NCBI GenBank assembly: GCA_041397625.1
Contig: JAWKWH010000001.1
Location: 310,001-374,000 of the forward strand
Reading direction: 5' to 3'
DNA: 64,000 nt
DNA from: JAWKWH01 sp041397625
GTDB lineage: Bacteria; Pseudomonadota; Alphaproteobacteria; Rhizobiales; Rhizobiaceae
The position numbers were made by a program, and so were the translations under genes. Under the pieces are notes generated by a model. It had not been told where the DNA came from. It saw nothing but the letters and a program-made list of their open reading frames with translations, and did not search any database. Position 1 is the first letter of the stretch. Every line of letters begins with the position of its first letter. Shown here one piece after another: positions 39,636-50,100 of the stretch.

Positions 39636-40072
39636 GCCGGTCGCGGCGAGCCGCCGTCGAGGCAGCGTTCGATCACCGGCCGCAGGTTTTCCATGGTCAC
39701 CGGCATAGCGGCCACCGCAAAAAACGGATAGTCGAGTTTTCCGGCTTCGCCGGCGCCGGCGACGAGAATGACGGGCGGCACCCGGGTGGTTTCGCCCCGG
39801 TCCGACAGCCAGCCAAGCAGGGGTTCGATGCCGTCGGGCTGCTTGTCGCTGTCGAAGATCACGAACATGGGTGTTGCCGTTTCCACGATCTTTGCGAAGC
39901 CGGCTGGTGGCGTCGAAACCACCTTGATGCCACAGTCGCGTACGATTCCCGCGACAACCACCGTGTTGACCGGTGAAGCGCTGACCACCAGCGCGTAGCG
40001 TCCGCTGATCGTCGGCCCGCCGCCAACGGCCCGCATCGCCGGCGGCCGGCGGTTGGGATTTCCTATCATCAT
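39632..40072 (-). CDS. Degenerate receiver-domain (pseudo-REC) protein
   Basis: This 146-residue protein appears to have a stand-alone CheY-like fold (residues 25-140) preceded by a basic 24-residue segment. The strand/helix pattern fits a receiver, with RYALVVSASPVNTVVVAGIVR at beta1-alpha1. The acidic pair is replaced by Ser31-Ala32, and the conserved lysine-proline becomes Met123-Pro124. An aspartate remains at 74 (VIFDSDKQPDGIE), where the phospho-acceptor would be. It is therefore probably a non-canonical receiver signalling by binding. AGGA six bases before tandem ATG codons fixes the start at 40072. No kinase is adjacent. Confidence 0.6.
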   Translation of the reverse strand: MMIGNPNRRPPAMRAVGGGPTISGRYALVVSASPVNTVVVAGIVRDCGIKVVSTPPAGFAKIVETATPMFVIFDSDKQPDGIEPLLGWLSDRGETTRVPPVILVAGAGEAGKLDYPFFAVAAMPVTMENLRPVIERCLDGGSPRPA

Positions 40073-40273
40073 GTTAGGTCCTACCCGTCCCTTGTATTCA
40101 ATGTATGGTTGTGGACGGTAGGGTGAAGCGATTAACAATAAGTTTAAACGGATAATGCGTTTCTAGATTAGGTTGCAGGTTGCGAGTTCGGTACTTCATC
40201 GCCGCCAAAGCAACCGCCGGCCGCTCGCCTTTTATGCGAACGACCGGCTATCCGGCCGGAGCCCGATTTGCGA

Positions 40274-40507
40274 CTAACCGTGAGTGACGATGACGGGGAT
40301 GAGCAGATCGCCCCAATTGCCGTCGCCGCCGTGATGGCGGGCCGAACGGACGAGCTCGACCGACACGCCGGCATCGACCGCCTTCATTACCGACTGGTTC
40401 AGCCGGTGCAGGTCGTTGGCGACCATGCGGATGACCGCTTGCTGGTCTGTCGTCATCGATGACGACTGTTCTTCCGCCCGCTCCTTGACGCGTGTCTTCG
40501 GTGCCAT
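40274..40507 (-). CDS. Small conserved hypothetical protein downstream of aceA
   Basis: This 77-residue soluble protein starts MAPKTRVKERAEEQSSSM and continues with a helical middle (QAVIRMVANDLHRLNQSVMKA) and a glycine-rich end, HHGGDGNWGDLLIPVIV. I do not recognise the family. GGAG lies eight bases before the ATG. It follows isocitrate lyase on the same strand after 93 bp that contain an inverted repeat, so it may be read through from aceA at a reduced level. The 200 bp between it and the receiver-like gene hold no clear gene. Confidence 0.6.
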   Translation of the reverse strand: MAPKTRVKERAEEQSSSMTTDQQAVIRMVANDLHRLNQSVMKAVDAGVSVELVRSARHHGGDGNWGDLLIPVIVTHG

Positions 40508-40560
40508 TTTCCGTTCTCCATCTCCCCGCCTGGTCCGCGGGGCCTGATCGGTTCAGGTTC

Positions 40561-40585
40561 GTCCCGGGACATAATGCCCCGGGAC
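40561..40585 (-). repeat. Inverted repeat between aceA and the small downstream gene
   Basis: Arms GTCCCGGG (40561-40568) and CCCGGGAC (40578-40585) pair around a 9-nt loop. No U tract follows on either strand, so it looks like an mRNA-stabilising or attenuating stem rather than an intrinsic terminator. Confidence 0.5.
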
Positions 40586-40600
40586 GGCGTTGGGCAAGCC

Positions 40601-41890
<1,290 letters not shown>

Positions 41891-42043
41891 GGTGGCTCTC
41901 CGTGATGTCACTTCGCTATGACCAGGAACACGACATACGTCGAATTTGCCGGTCAGGATGTGACTTGCTTTACATTGCGCTGCAAAATCAAACGAGAAAA
42001 TTCAGCAAAATCAGCAGAAAATTCGGGTCAGCCTGTGCGTGTC

Positions 42044-42127
42044 TTGACTTTTTCATTCTGTAACGCTGTAAAGATTGTAAATCCTCGTCTGTCCGCAATT
42101 CGAGTCATATTTGTAAATTTTTGTAAA
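42044..42127 (+). promoter_or_regulatory. Promoter of the ScfR-like gene with repeated TGTAAA boxes
   Basis: TTGACT (42044-42049), 17 bases and TGTAAA (42067-42072) form a likely promoter for the regulator. TGTAA boxes start at 42059, 42067 and 42076, with the middle one as the -10. Two copies of TTTGTAAA lie at 42110-42117 and 42120-42127, exactly 10 bp apart. A further TGTAAA lies on the minus strand at 41969-41974, towards aceA. RamB/PccR-type regulators bind TTTGCAAA-like sequences as I recall, so these are candidate operators for autoregulation and aceA control. Confidence 0.5.
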
Positions 42128-42152
42128 AATCCAAGCGCCGGGTACCGACAAA

Positions 42153-43613
42153 ATGGCCGAGCAGAAAATCTTCGCGGGACCACGCATCCGCCGCATCCGC
42201 AAGGAGCGCGACCTGACCCAGGCGGCGATGGCCGCCGAACTCGGCATATCGCCGTCCTATCTCAACCTGATCGAGCGCAACCAGCGGCCGCTGACGGTAC
42301 AGTTGCTGTTGAAACTGTCGTCCGTCTATCACATCGAACCGGAAGCGTTGCAGGGCGAAGCCGGCGCCGGCACCACAATGGCGTCGCTGCGCGAGGTGTT
42401 TTCCGATCCGTTGCTGGCCGGCGAACTGCCGGGCGGCGAGGAGGTGATCGAGCTGGCCGAAACCGCGCCCAATGCCGCGGCCGCCGTGGTCAAGCTCTAT
42501 CGCGCCTATCGTGAACAGGGCGAGCGGCTGACGGACCTTTCCGACATCCTTGCGCGCGAGGGCCATGCGCCGGCATTGTCGGCGGCGCGCCTGCCGGTCG
42601 ACGAGGTGCGCGACACATTCGCCGTCCGGCCGAACCATTTCGCTCGTATCGAGGACGAGGCGGAGGCCTTCGCCGCGCTGCTTGATGCGCGCGGCGACCT
42701 GCGCGGCGCGCTGGCCGGCTGGCTGCAGCGCGAACACGGCGTGACCGTGCGCGTCCTGCCGGTCGCCACCATGCCCGACTGGCGTCGCCGCTTCGACCGC
42801 CATTCGCAGCGCCTGTTTATCTCCGAGCGGCTGTCGCCCTTCGACCAGCTGCGCGAGATCGCCATGGAAGCGGTGATGATGCGCATGCATGTGGCGATCA
42901 CCGCCGAGATAGAGGCGCTGCGCCTGTCGACCGACGAGGCGCGGCGGCTCGCCCGGTTCGAACTCGGTCGCTATGCCGCCCACGCGCTGATGATGCCCTA
43001 TCGCGTCTTCCAGGCCGAGGCGGCGCGCGCCCGCTACGACATCGACGTGCTGAAGTCGCGCTTTTCCGTTTCCTTCGAACAGGCGGCGAACCGGCTGACC
43101 ATGCTGGCCAGGCCCGGCGCCGCCGGTGTGCCGTTCTTCATGCTGGAAGTCGACAATGCCGGAAACCGCTTCCGCCGCGCCGGAGCCCAGGGCTTTCCGC
43201 AGCAGCGTTTCGGCGGTGGCTGCCCCAAACTGCCGATCCACGCGGCCTTCACCCAGCCCGGTCAGATCATGGTCGAGGCGGTGGAGATGCCGGACGGCGC
43301 CGAATTCCTGACCATATCGCGCACGCTCGAGGGCCCGCAGGGCGCTTTCTCAGAGCGTCCGCGCCGCACCGCCATCCTGATCGGCTGTGACATCGGCTTC
43401 CGCGACGAAACCGTTTATGGCGCGGCTTTGCCCGGCGTGGCGCCGGGAACGGCCGGCAAGACCGGCCGCGATGCCGTGCCGGCGACGCCCGTTGGCCCGG
43501 CCTGCCGTCTGTGCGAGCGCTCCGGGTGTCTTGCCCGCGCCGAACCACCGGTCACCAGGCCGCTCGGACTCGACGAGATGGTGACCGGACTTTCCGCCTT
43601 CGATTTCCGCTGA
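42153..43613 (+). CDS. ScfR/RamB-type XRE-family regulator of acyl metabolism
   Basis: This 486-residue regulator has an N-terminal XRE helix-turn-helix (residues 9-63; IRKERDLTQAAMAAELGISPSY), a middle domain that corresponds to ImmA/IrrE-like peptidases but lacks the HExxH zinc site (LREIAMEAVMMRM), and a C-terminal domain with the cysteine cluster CRLCERSGCLARAEPP. This is the short-chain fatty-acyl regulator architecture of RamB (represses aceA in Corynebacterium) and PccR/MccR (propionyl-CoA and methylcitrate genes). Being divergent from aceA, it most likely controls the glyoxylate shunt according to an acyl-CoA signal and its own expression. The SET-domain gene follows after 14 bp. Confidence 0.85.
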   Translation: MAEQKIFAGPRIRRIRKERDLTQAAMAAELGISPSYLNLIERNQRPLTVQLLLKLSSVYHIEPEALQGEAGAGTTMASLREVFSDPLLAGELPGGEEVIELAETAPNAAAAVVKLYRAYREQGERLTDLSDILAREGHAPALSAARLPVDEVRDTFAVRPNHFARIEDEAEAFAALLDARGDLRGALAGWLQREHGVTVRVLPVATMPDWRRRFDRHSQRLFISERLSPFDQLREIAMEAVMMRMHVAITAEIEALRLSTDEARRLARFELGRYAAHALMMPYRVFQAEAARARYDIDVLKSRFSVSFEQAANRLTMLARPGAAGVPFFMLEVDNAGNRFRRAGAQGFPQQRFGGGCPKLPIHAAFTQPGQIMVEAVEMPDGAEFLTISRTLEGPQGAFSERPRRTAILIGCDIGFRDETVYGAALPGVAPGTAGKTGRDAVPATPVGPACRLCERSGCLARAEPPVTRPLGLDEMVTGLSAFDFR

Positions 43614-43627
43614 CAGAGGAGAGCAGC

Positions 43628-44134
43628 ATGGTCTACGCCTGGTTTTCGCCGAAAGTCGAAAAGCGCGTCAGCGCCATCGAGGGCAGGGGACTGTTCGCCG
43701 TCGAGCCGATCGCCGGGGGAGAGATGGTCGTCGTCAAGGGCGGCCATCTCTTCGACCGCAGGACTCGCGACGAGCTGGAACCGGTTCTGGGTCCGGCCGA
43801 GATCCAGATCGACGACGACCTGTTCATCGGGCCGATGCGCATCGAGGATCGCGAGACCGCGATGATGCACCTCAATCATTGCTGTGAGCCCAATGTCGGC
43901 GTCAACGGCCAGATCGCCTTCTTCGCCATGCGCGATATCGCCGCCGGCGAGGAACTGGCGATGGACTATGCCACGTTCGATAATGACGACTGGACCATGC
44001 AGTGCAATTGCGGCGCCGCCGCCTGCCGCGGCACCGTCACCGGTCAGGACTGGCGAAAACCGGAACTGCAGGAGAGATATGCCGGCTGGTTCTCGCTCTA
44101 TCTGCAAAAGAAAATCGCCGCCCGGACCGAATGA
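43628..44134 (+). CDS. SET domain-containing protein (putative lysine methyltransferase)
   Basis: This 168-residue protein is a compact SET domain with post-SET motif. It begins with the SET-N block (AIEGRGLFAVEPIAGGEMVV) and contains MHLNHCCEPNVGVNG (the NHSCxPN-like cofactor motif), GEELAMDYATFD with the catalytic tyrosine, and CNCGAAACRGTV, whose three Cys match a post-SET zinc site. Such proteins methylate lysine in histones or ribosomal proteins; the bacterial target is unknown. GAGGAGAGCAGC precedes the ATG. The 14-bp gap to the ScfR-like gene indicates one transcript, so its target may be tied to acetate/PHB metabolism (inference). Confidence 0.85.
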   Translation: MVYAWFSPKVEKRVSAIEGRGLFAVEPIAGGEMVVVKGGHLFDRRTRDELEPVLGPAEIQIDDDLFIGPMRIEDRETAMMHLNHCCEPNVGVNGQIAFFAMRDIAAGEELAMDYATFDNDDWTMQCNCGAAACRGTVTGQDWRKPELQERYAGWFSLYLQKKIAARTE

Positions 44135-44173
44135 CGGCCCGGGCGGTGACCCGGATCATTGTCCTGAACCGCT

Positions 44174-44896
44174 CTAGCTGAAGAACTGTCCGCCATTGGC
44201 CGAGATGGTCGAACCGGTGATGAAGCCGGCCTCGTCGGAGGCCAGGAACACCACGCAACGCGCGATCTCGGCGGTTTCGCCGAGCCGGCCGACCGGGATC
44301 TGGGCGATGATCGATTCGCGTACCTTTTCCGGCACGGCCATCACCATGTCGGTGGCAATGTAGCCCGGCGCAACCACGTTGACGGTGATGTTGTTGCGGG
44401 CGCCTTCCTGCGCCAGCGCACGGGTGAAGCCGATGTCGCCGGCCTTCGACGCCGAGTAGTTGGCCTGCGCGAACTGGCCTTTCTGGCCGTTGACCGACGA
44501 GATGGTGATCACGCGGCCGAACTTGCGGTCACGCATACCGGTCCAGACCGGATGCGTCATGTTGAAGACGCCGGTCAGGTTGGTGTTGATGACGTCGTTC
44601 CACTGGTCGGGCGTCATCTTGTGGAACGGCGCATCGCGGGTGATGCCGGCATTGTTGACCAGCACGTCCACCGGGCCGAGTTCGGCCTCGACCTTGGCGA
44701 TGCCGTCGACGCAGGCTTGGTAGTCGGCGACCGACCATTTGTAGGTGGCGATGCCGGTGTCGGCGGTGAATTTGGCGGCTGCCTCGTCATTGCCGGCATA
44801 GTTGGCGGCAACCTTGTAGCCCGCTTCCTTGAGCGCCACCGAGATGGCGGCGCCGATGCCGCGCGAACCGCCGGTGACAAGTGCTACTCTGGACAT
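44174..44896 (-). CDS. phaB: Acetoacetyl-CoA reductase
   Basis: This 240-residue SDR reduces acetoacetyl-CoA to (R)-3-hydroxybutyryl-CoA with NADPH, the second step of PHB synthesis. It has VTGGSRGIGAAIS at residues 8-20, the NNAGITRDAPFHKM block, SSVNGQKGQFAQANYSASK with the catalytic Ser/Tyr/Lys, and the C-terminal TGSTISANGG typical of PhaB. Length and the GQFGQ-like segment separate it from FabG. GGGAGGTCATC precedes the ATG at 44896, excluding the longer frame. It lies 100 bp after phaA on the same strand and converges on the SET gene. Confidence 0.93.
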   Translation of the reverse strand: MSRVALVTGGSRGIGAAISVALKEAGYKVAANYAGNDEAAAKFTADTGIATYKWSVADYQACVDGIAKVEAELGPVDVLVNNAGITRDAPFHKMTPDQWNDVINTNLTGVFNMTHPVWTGMRDRKFGRVITISSVNGQKGQFAQANYSASKAGDIGFTRALAQEGARNNITVNVVAPGYIATDMVMAVPEKVRESIIAQIPVGRLGETAEIARCVVFLASDEAGFITGSTISANGGQFFS

Positions 44897-44996
44897 GATG
44901 ACCTCCCGATAGGTGATTGTGGAGTTGTGCGCGGTGAGAGGAAGGTGATGGCCGGTGTCGGCCAATCACCATCGGCAATCTGCAGCTATCCGATGC

Positions 44997-46181
44997 TCAC
45001 ATCGCCTCGACGCACATGGCTACGCCCATACCGCCGCCGATGCATAGCGTGGCCAGCCCCTTCTTGGCGCCGCTGCGCTTCATCTCGTAGACCAGCGTGT
45101 TGAAGATGCGTGCGCCCGACGCGCCGATCGGATGGCCGATGGCGATCGCACCGCCATTGACGTTGACGATGTCGGGGTTCCAGCCGAGATCCTTGTTGAC
45201 GGCGCAAGCCTGCGCGGCGAAGGCCTCGTTGGCTTCGACCAGGTCGAGATCGTCGATCGACCAGCCTGCCCTCTCCAGAGCCTTGCGTGATGCGGGAATG
45301 GGCCCGGTGCCCATGATCTGCGGATCGACGCCGGCCGTGGCCCAGGAAACGATGCGCACCAGCGGCGTGATGCCGCGTTTTGCCGCCTCGGCCTCGGTCA
45401 TCAGCACCGCGGCAGCCGCGCCGTCATTGATGCCCGACGCGTTGGCCGCCGTCACCGTGCCCTCCTTGTCGAAGGCCGGCCTGAGCTTGCCGATGCTGTC
45501 CATGGTGACGCCGTGCTTGATATATTCGTCGTCCTCGACGATCACGTCGCCCTTGCGGGTCTTGACGGTGAACGGCGCGATCTCGTCCTTGAACTTGCCG
45601 GCCTTTTGCGCGGCCTCGGCCTTGTTCTGGGAGGCGACGGCGAAAGCGTCCTGCTGCTCGCGGGTCAATTGCCACTTCTTGGCGATGTTCTCGGCCGTGT
45701 TGCCCATGTGATAGCCGTAGAAGGCGTCGGTCAGGCCGTCCTTGATCATGGTGTCGATCATCTTGTAATCGCCCATTTTCACGCCGCCGCGCAGGTGCTG
45801 GCAGTGCGGCGCCATGGACATCGATTCCTGACCGCCGGCAACGATGACGTCGGCGTCGCCGGTGGCGATCTGCTGCATGCCGATAGCGATGGAGCGCAGG
45901 CCCGAGCCGCAGAGCTGGTTCAGGCCCCAGGCGGTGGCCTCCTGCGGCAGGCCGGCCGCCATGGCCGCCTGGCGCGCCGGGTTCTGGCCCTGGCCGGCGG
46001 CGAGAATCTGTCCCATGATGACCTCGTTCACCTCGGCGGCCTCGACGCCGGCGCGCGACAGCGCCGCCGAGATGGCGGCGGCGCCCAGTTCGTGGGCGGG
46101 TGTGGTGGCAAAGGCGCCGTTGAAGGAACCGACGGGTGTGCGGGCCGCGCCCGCGACCACGATGGCATTCGATGCGGACAT
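44997..46181 (-). CDS. phaA: Acetyl-CoA acetyltransferase (beta-ketothiolase)
   Basis: This 394-residue thiolase condenses two acetyl-CoA to acetoacetyl-CoA, starting PHB synthesis. The acyl-accepting cysteine lies in NQLCGSGLRSIAIGM, the C-terminal GGAIAIGHPIGASGARI holds the catalytic His, and ATLCIGGGMGVAMC holds the second Cys. GGAGATCAAC before the ATG at 46181 sets the start (MSASNAIVV). It forms phaAB with the downstream reductase and is divergent from the regulator phaR; the 208-bp gap carries a PhaR-like half match. Confidence 0.95.
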   Translation of the reverse strand: MSASNAIVVAGAARTPVGSFNGAFATTPAHELGAAAISAALSRAGVEAAEVNEVIMGQILAAGQGQNPARQAAMAAGLPQEATAWGLNQLCGSGLRSIAIGMQQIATGDADVIVAGGQESMSMAPHCQHLRGGVKMGDYKMIDTMIKDGLTDAFYGYHMGNTAENIAKKWQLTREQQDAFAVASQNKAEAAQKAGKFKDEIAPFTVKTRKGDVIVEDDEYIKHGVTMDSIGKLRPAFDKEGTVTAANASGINDGAAAAVLMTEAEAAKRGITPLVRIVSWATAGVDPQIMGTGPIPASRKALERAGWSIDDLDLVEANEAFAAQACAVNKDLGWNPDIVNVNGGAIAIGHPIGASGARIFNTLVYEMKRSGAKKGLATLCIGGGMGVAMCVEAM

Positions 46182-46302
46182 GTTGATCTCCAGCTTATTG
46201 CAGGTGCGAAGGGTTCCGGAACGTGTATTTGCCCGATCGCACATAGGAGTCAAATGGGAAAATGGGCGAACAAGGCCGATATGCGATCGGCGCACGTCAT
46301 TC

Positions 46303-46314
46303 CGCAATGCACAA
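46303..46314 (-). promoter_or_regulatory. Candidate PhaR site between phaA and phaR
   Basis: Read on the minus strand this is TTGTGCATTGCG. It shares TTGTGC-N2-TGC with both operator copies at the phasin promoter (1053-1081), differing from TGC-N3-GCA only in the last base. It lies between the divergent phaA and phaR starts, 75 bp before phaR, where PhaR would be expected to regulate itself. Confidence 0.4.
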
Positions 46315-46389
46315 AACAACTTTCTTTCGGTCGCCGTTTCGGACTAAGGTTCCAGCCAGCAAGCGGAAATCCATGCGGAGAGCCGGAAC

Positions 46390-47022
46390 ATGGCCCAGAA
46401 ATCCGATCCCGTGACCATAAAGAAGTATGCAAACCGGCGTCTCTACAATACCGGCACCAGCACTTATGTGACGCTCGAGGACCTGGCCGAGATGGTCAAG
46501 AAAGATGAGGACTTCCTCGTCGAAGACGCCAAATCGGGCGATGACATAACCCATGCCGTGCTGACCCAGATCATCTTCGAACTGGAGAACAAGGACGGCC
46601 AGAACATGTTGCCGATCCCGTTTCTGCGTCAGTTGATCGCTTTTTACGGCGACCAGATGCAGATGGTGGTACCGAGCTTCCTGGAGCAGTCGATGACCGC
46701 GTTCTCGCGCGAACGGGAGCGTATTCGCGAACAGATGCAGGCGGTGCTGCGCGGTCAGCCCATGGGTTCGATGAGCGAACCCTTCAAGGTGATCGAGGAA
46801 CAGACCCGCCGCAACATGGAGATATTCCAGCAGGCCATGCGCATGTTCTCGCCCTTTGGCACCCAGGAGGCTGCGGGCGGCGAGACGCCGGCTGCCGAGG
46901 AGCCCAAATCCGGTGGCGAGAAGGCCAAGTCCGGCGGCGAAAAGGCCGATGCCGGCGATCTGCAGGAACTGAAGGAGCAGATCGCCGCCATGCAGAAGAA
47001 GATCGATTCGATGGGCGGCTGA
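46390..47022 (+). CDS. phaR: Polyhydroxyalkanoate synthesis regulator PhaR
   Basis: This 210-residue repressor has the PHB accumulation N-terminal DNA-binding domain (residues 8-68; VTIKKYANRRLYNTGTSTYV, LEDLAEMVKKDEDFLVEDAK) and the following conserved domain with LRQLIAFYGDQMQMVVPSFL. The C-terminal part is low-complexity, with a tandem KSGGEKA repeat (about residues 173-186), and closes with a short coiled coil. PhaR binds phasin and pha promoters and is titrated by nascent PHB granules. It is divergent from phaAB, the normal rhizobial layout. A weak hairpin (ATGGGC 47073-47078, GCCCAT 47085-47090) follows the stop. Confidence 0.96.
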   Translation: MAQKSDPVTIKKYANRRLYNTGTSTYVTLEDLAEMVKKDEDFLVEDAKSGDDITHAVLTQIIFELENKDGQNMLPIPFLRQLIAFYGDQMQMVVPSFLEQSMTAFSRERERIREQMQAVLRGQPMGSMSEPFKVIEEQTRRNMEIFQQAMRMFSPFGTQEAAGGETPAAEEPKSGGEKAKSGGEKADAGDLQELKEQIAAMQKKIDSMGG

Positions 47023-47198
47023 ACTGCTTTAGGCTGCATCGACTTCAGGTTTCCGCCGCGTCCCTTCGGGATATGGGCAAAATCGCCCATTTCGGCGTCG
47101 CCAAACCTCGAAAGGGATCGGCCCTTCCATCGGTTTCGCTCCTGGAACTGGACGATTTTACCTCATACCGCGCTCCAAATCCTGAATGTCGGTACAGC

Positions 47199-50100
47199 CT
47201 AGAGTTTGATGTCGGCAGCCTTCTCCTTGGCCTCGGCCTCTTCCTGTTTGCGCTGTTTTTCGGTCAGAAGCCGGCTGTGTTCGGCTGCCACGGTGTTCGT
47301 GTCGATCAGCAGCGTGTACATGTCGTCGTCGACGAATGTCGTCAGCACGACGCCGCAGGTCTTCTTCAGTTCATAGACGTTGACGGACATGGATGTGCCG
47401 TCGAACAGGGTCGTGTTCCGCAACGGATAGAGCACGCATTCGTGACTTATGCCTTCGACCTGGATCAGCTTCTTTGTCACGTCCGTGTCGCCCCAGGCAT
47501 TGTAGGCGCTGCCGCCGTTGTATCTGTAGGCGCCGTCGGGTGCTCCGTATTTCTCGGTGAACGCGTTGACAACCGCTTCCGGCGCGGCGCCATGGTCCGG
47601 GACGTAGCGCGATATGCCGATCACGCGCTCCACATCGTCGTAGGTCTTGGTGAAGAAGGCGATGTGCGGATAGTTCCCGGCCGCCTCGTCATAGAGCACC
47701 AATCCGTTGCCGAGCACATATTCCTGCGATGAGATGCGCTTGCGCTGCGTGCCCCGGTATCCGGCTTGCTTGACCGCGGCAACCGCCTCTTCCAGGCTCA
47801 TGCCGATGCGGGCGCCGAGCACATCCATGGCGCTGACCGGATAACCGGATTCACCGCCGCTTTCGGCCGGCGGTACGTCATGGGTGAATTCATGCCCGTC
47901 CTGCGACCGGAACACGACCTTGAGCGGTTCGACCTCGAACACGATCGCATCGCCCGATCCGTTGTCGGCTAGATGGCGTGCCTCGTGCACTTTCAGATAA
48001 AGGTCGCCGCTGTAGTCGCCGGCCGATCCGCCGCGCAGCCCGGTGTCGATCGTTACCGAGAACCACGCCGGATTCGGCCGCAACGCAAGATAGGCTTTAC
48101 CCCTGCCCGGGGTGCGGATCTGCCGATACCCGGCCGCGCGCGGATAAAGCGCTTTCAACTGCGCTTCGTGACCGGCGTCGCGTTCGCCTTCGTCGAAGAC
48201 CGGATTGTCGACCCAGTGTCCGTATCCGAGCGTCCTGTCGAGCCGCAGGTTTAGAATGCCGTCGGTTCCAAGCGATCCGTTCAAACCTTCCGAATGGACC
48301 AGGATGGTAAAGTCGGCGCTCGCGGACAGGTTTTTCAAAAGTGCGGCGAACTTGTCGATGTCCGCCGTCTGCGCCTCCTCCTGACCCTCCAGGATCGGCG
48401 CCGGCAGAACGGGCGGAATTGGCGAGCGATAGCGTTCCGACCTTCTTTCGATTTGCTTGCGCGCCGCCAACTGCGCAATCAGAGCTTCGCGATCATCGAC
48501 AAAGCCCGCCACATTGGCGGCCCGCCACAGCGTCGCTGTTTCCGCATCCACCCTCAGCGTCTTGCCCGACAGGGACAGGCTCAGGGTCCGCGGGTTCCAG
48601 CCATCGCCGATCTCGAATTCCCGTATCAGCTGCCGCAGGCCGGAATCTGCAAATAAGGCCAGGCGCTTGGGCGTCATTTCAAACAGCAACGCCCTCTCGC
48701 CCTTGCGGTTTCCCGTCCGCACGATTCCGGGCTCCGGCTTCCGCGCGTCGGAGAAAGCCGCGATGAACACCGCGCGCTTGTTGTTCATCTTCTTGCGGGT
48801 TGCGAGGATTTCCACCAATTTGCGCGCCTGATCGGGCGCCATTTCCAGCCGGTCGGGCAACGAGCGCAGCCCGGTCTCGACCCGCTCGGGCCGCCATTTG
48901 CCCCTGGCCTGTCTAAGTGCGGCGCCGTTCAGGCTCGATATGCCGGTCCGGTCCCGGTCATTTGAAAAAATCAGCGGAAAGGCGCCGGCGCCGTGGTCGT
49001 AGTCGCCAAGCGAAACCTGCGTGACATGCACGACCGGCAGCGGCCAGGCGGGGATATGGGCCTTGATCTTGTCCGCATATTCGTCGCGGAACGCCTGCAT
49101 GACCTCGGGAAATTCGAACTCGTTGAAGGCGTTGCGCCCGTTGCGATGACCGGGCTCTGAGCGGTTTCCGCCGAAAAGCTCCTTTCCCTGCGAGGCGAAC
49201 GCCTTCTCGCGGTTCGAAAGCACCATGTCGCCGAAGAACAGCGCGGCAGTGTCGTCGGCCAGCATGTCCGGATTGGCCGACAATTGGCCCATGTCGAAGA
49301 AATGGCGCCAGCCGCCGTCGCGGTAGTCGCTGTAGGAATCGTTTTCGAACACGGCGAGGTTCCCGCCGACCATGCGAATGCCCGCCCAACCGGCAAACTC
49401 CGCCGCAGACAGGCCGGCGACCGCCGGCGCTGCCGACCCGGACGCGACATCCCAGCGATAGAGAACATTCGGTTCGGTGATTTCCGAGTTGTGTCCGGGA
49501 TACAAGACAAGCGCGACGCCGTCCATCGTGGCGTCGGTCAGCAGGTCGTTGCCGGAATAGCTGTCCTCGATCACCGCCGCGCCGACCTGGTTGATGGTCA
49601 GGTAGGTCTCGAGCCGAAGCTTTGCATATCGATTTCTACCCAGCAGCTCGGCGATCTCGCGCGCCCTCGTCTCGTCGGTGACGGGCAGATGGGCGATATC
49701 CGGCGGATTGTCGAACAGCATCTTGGCTGTGCGACGTATGTGAGACGTATAGATGCGATCGCCACCCAACGTCTTCTTCTGCGCGCGGATCACGCCGGCA
49801 TCAAACAAAAAAACGGGAATGCCACGGGTCGGATCGAACTTCGCAGTATCCAGGCTGGCTTGGAAACTTCTGGTGATCTTCAGCGGTTCGTCGGTCGCCG
49901 TTGCACTGATCGTCCGGCGAAACTCGGCAATCACATCCTTCCTTTCGAAAGGCGTGCCCTGATAGTAGCGCCGCGCGATATCGGGGCCGCCTGCCTTATG
50001 ACCGAGGCGCTCGGGATAAACCTCCTCGAACCAGTGGACCACCACGGCGTCGTCGTCGATGATCTGCGGCTGCGAGTGAATGGCGCGGCGCGCAAGCTCG

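Noticed and set aside
47073..47090. Hairpin ATGGGC/GCCCAT as a strong phaR terminator
   Set aside because: The stem is only 6 bp and is followed by just three T residues; it is noted in the phaR entry only as weak.
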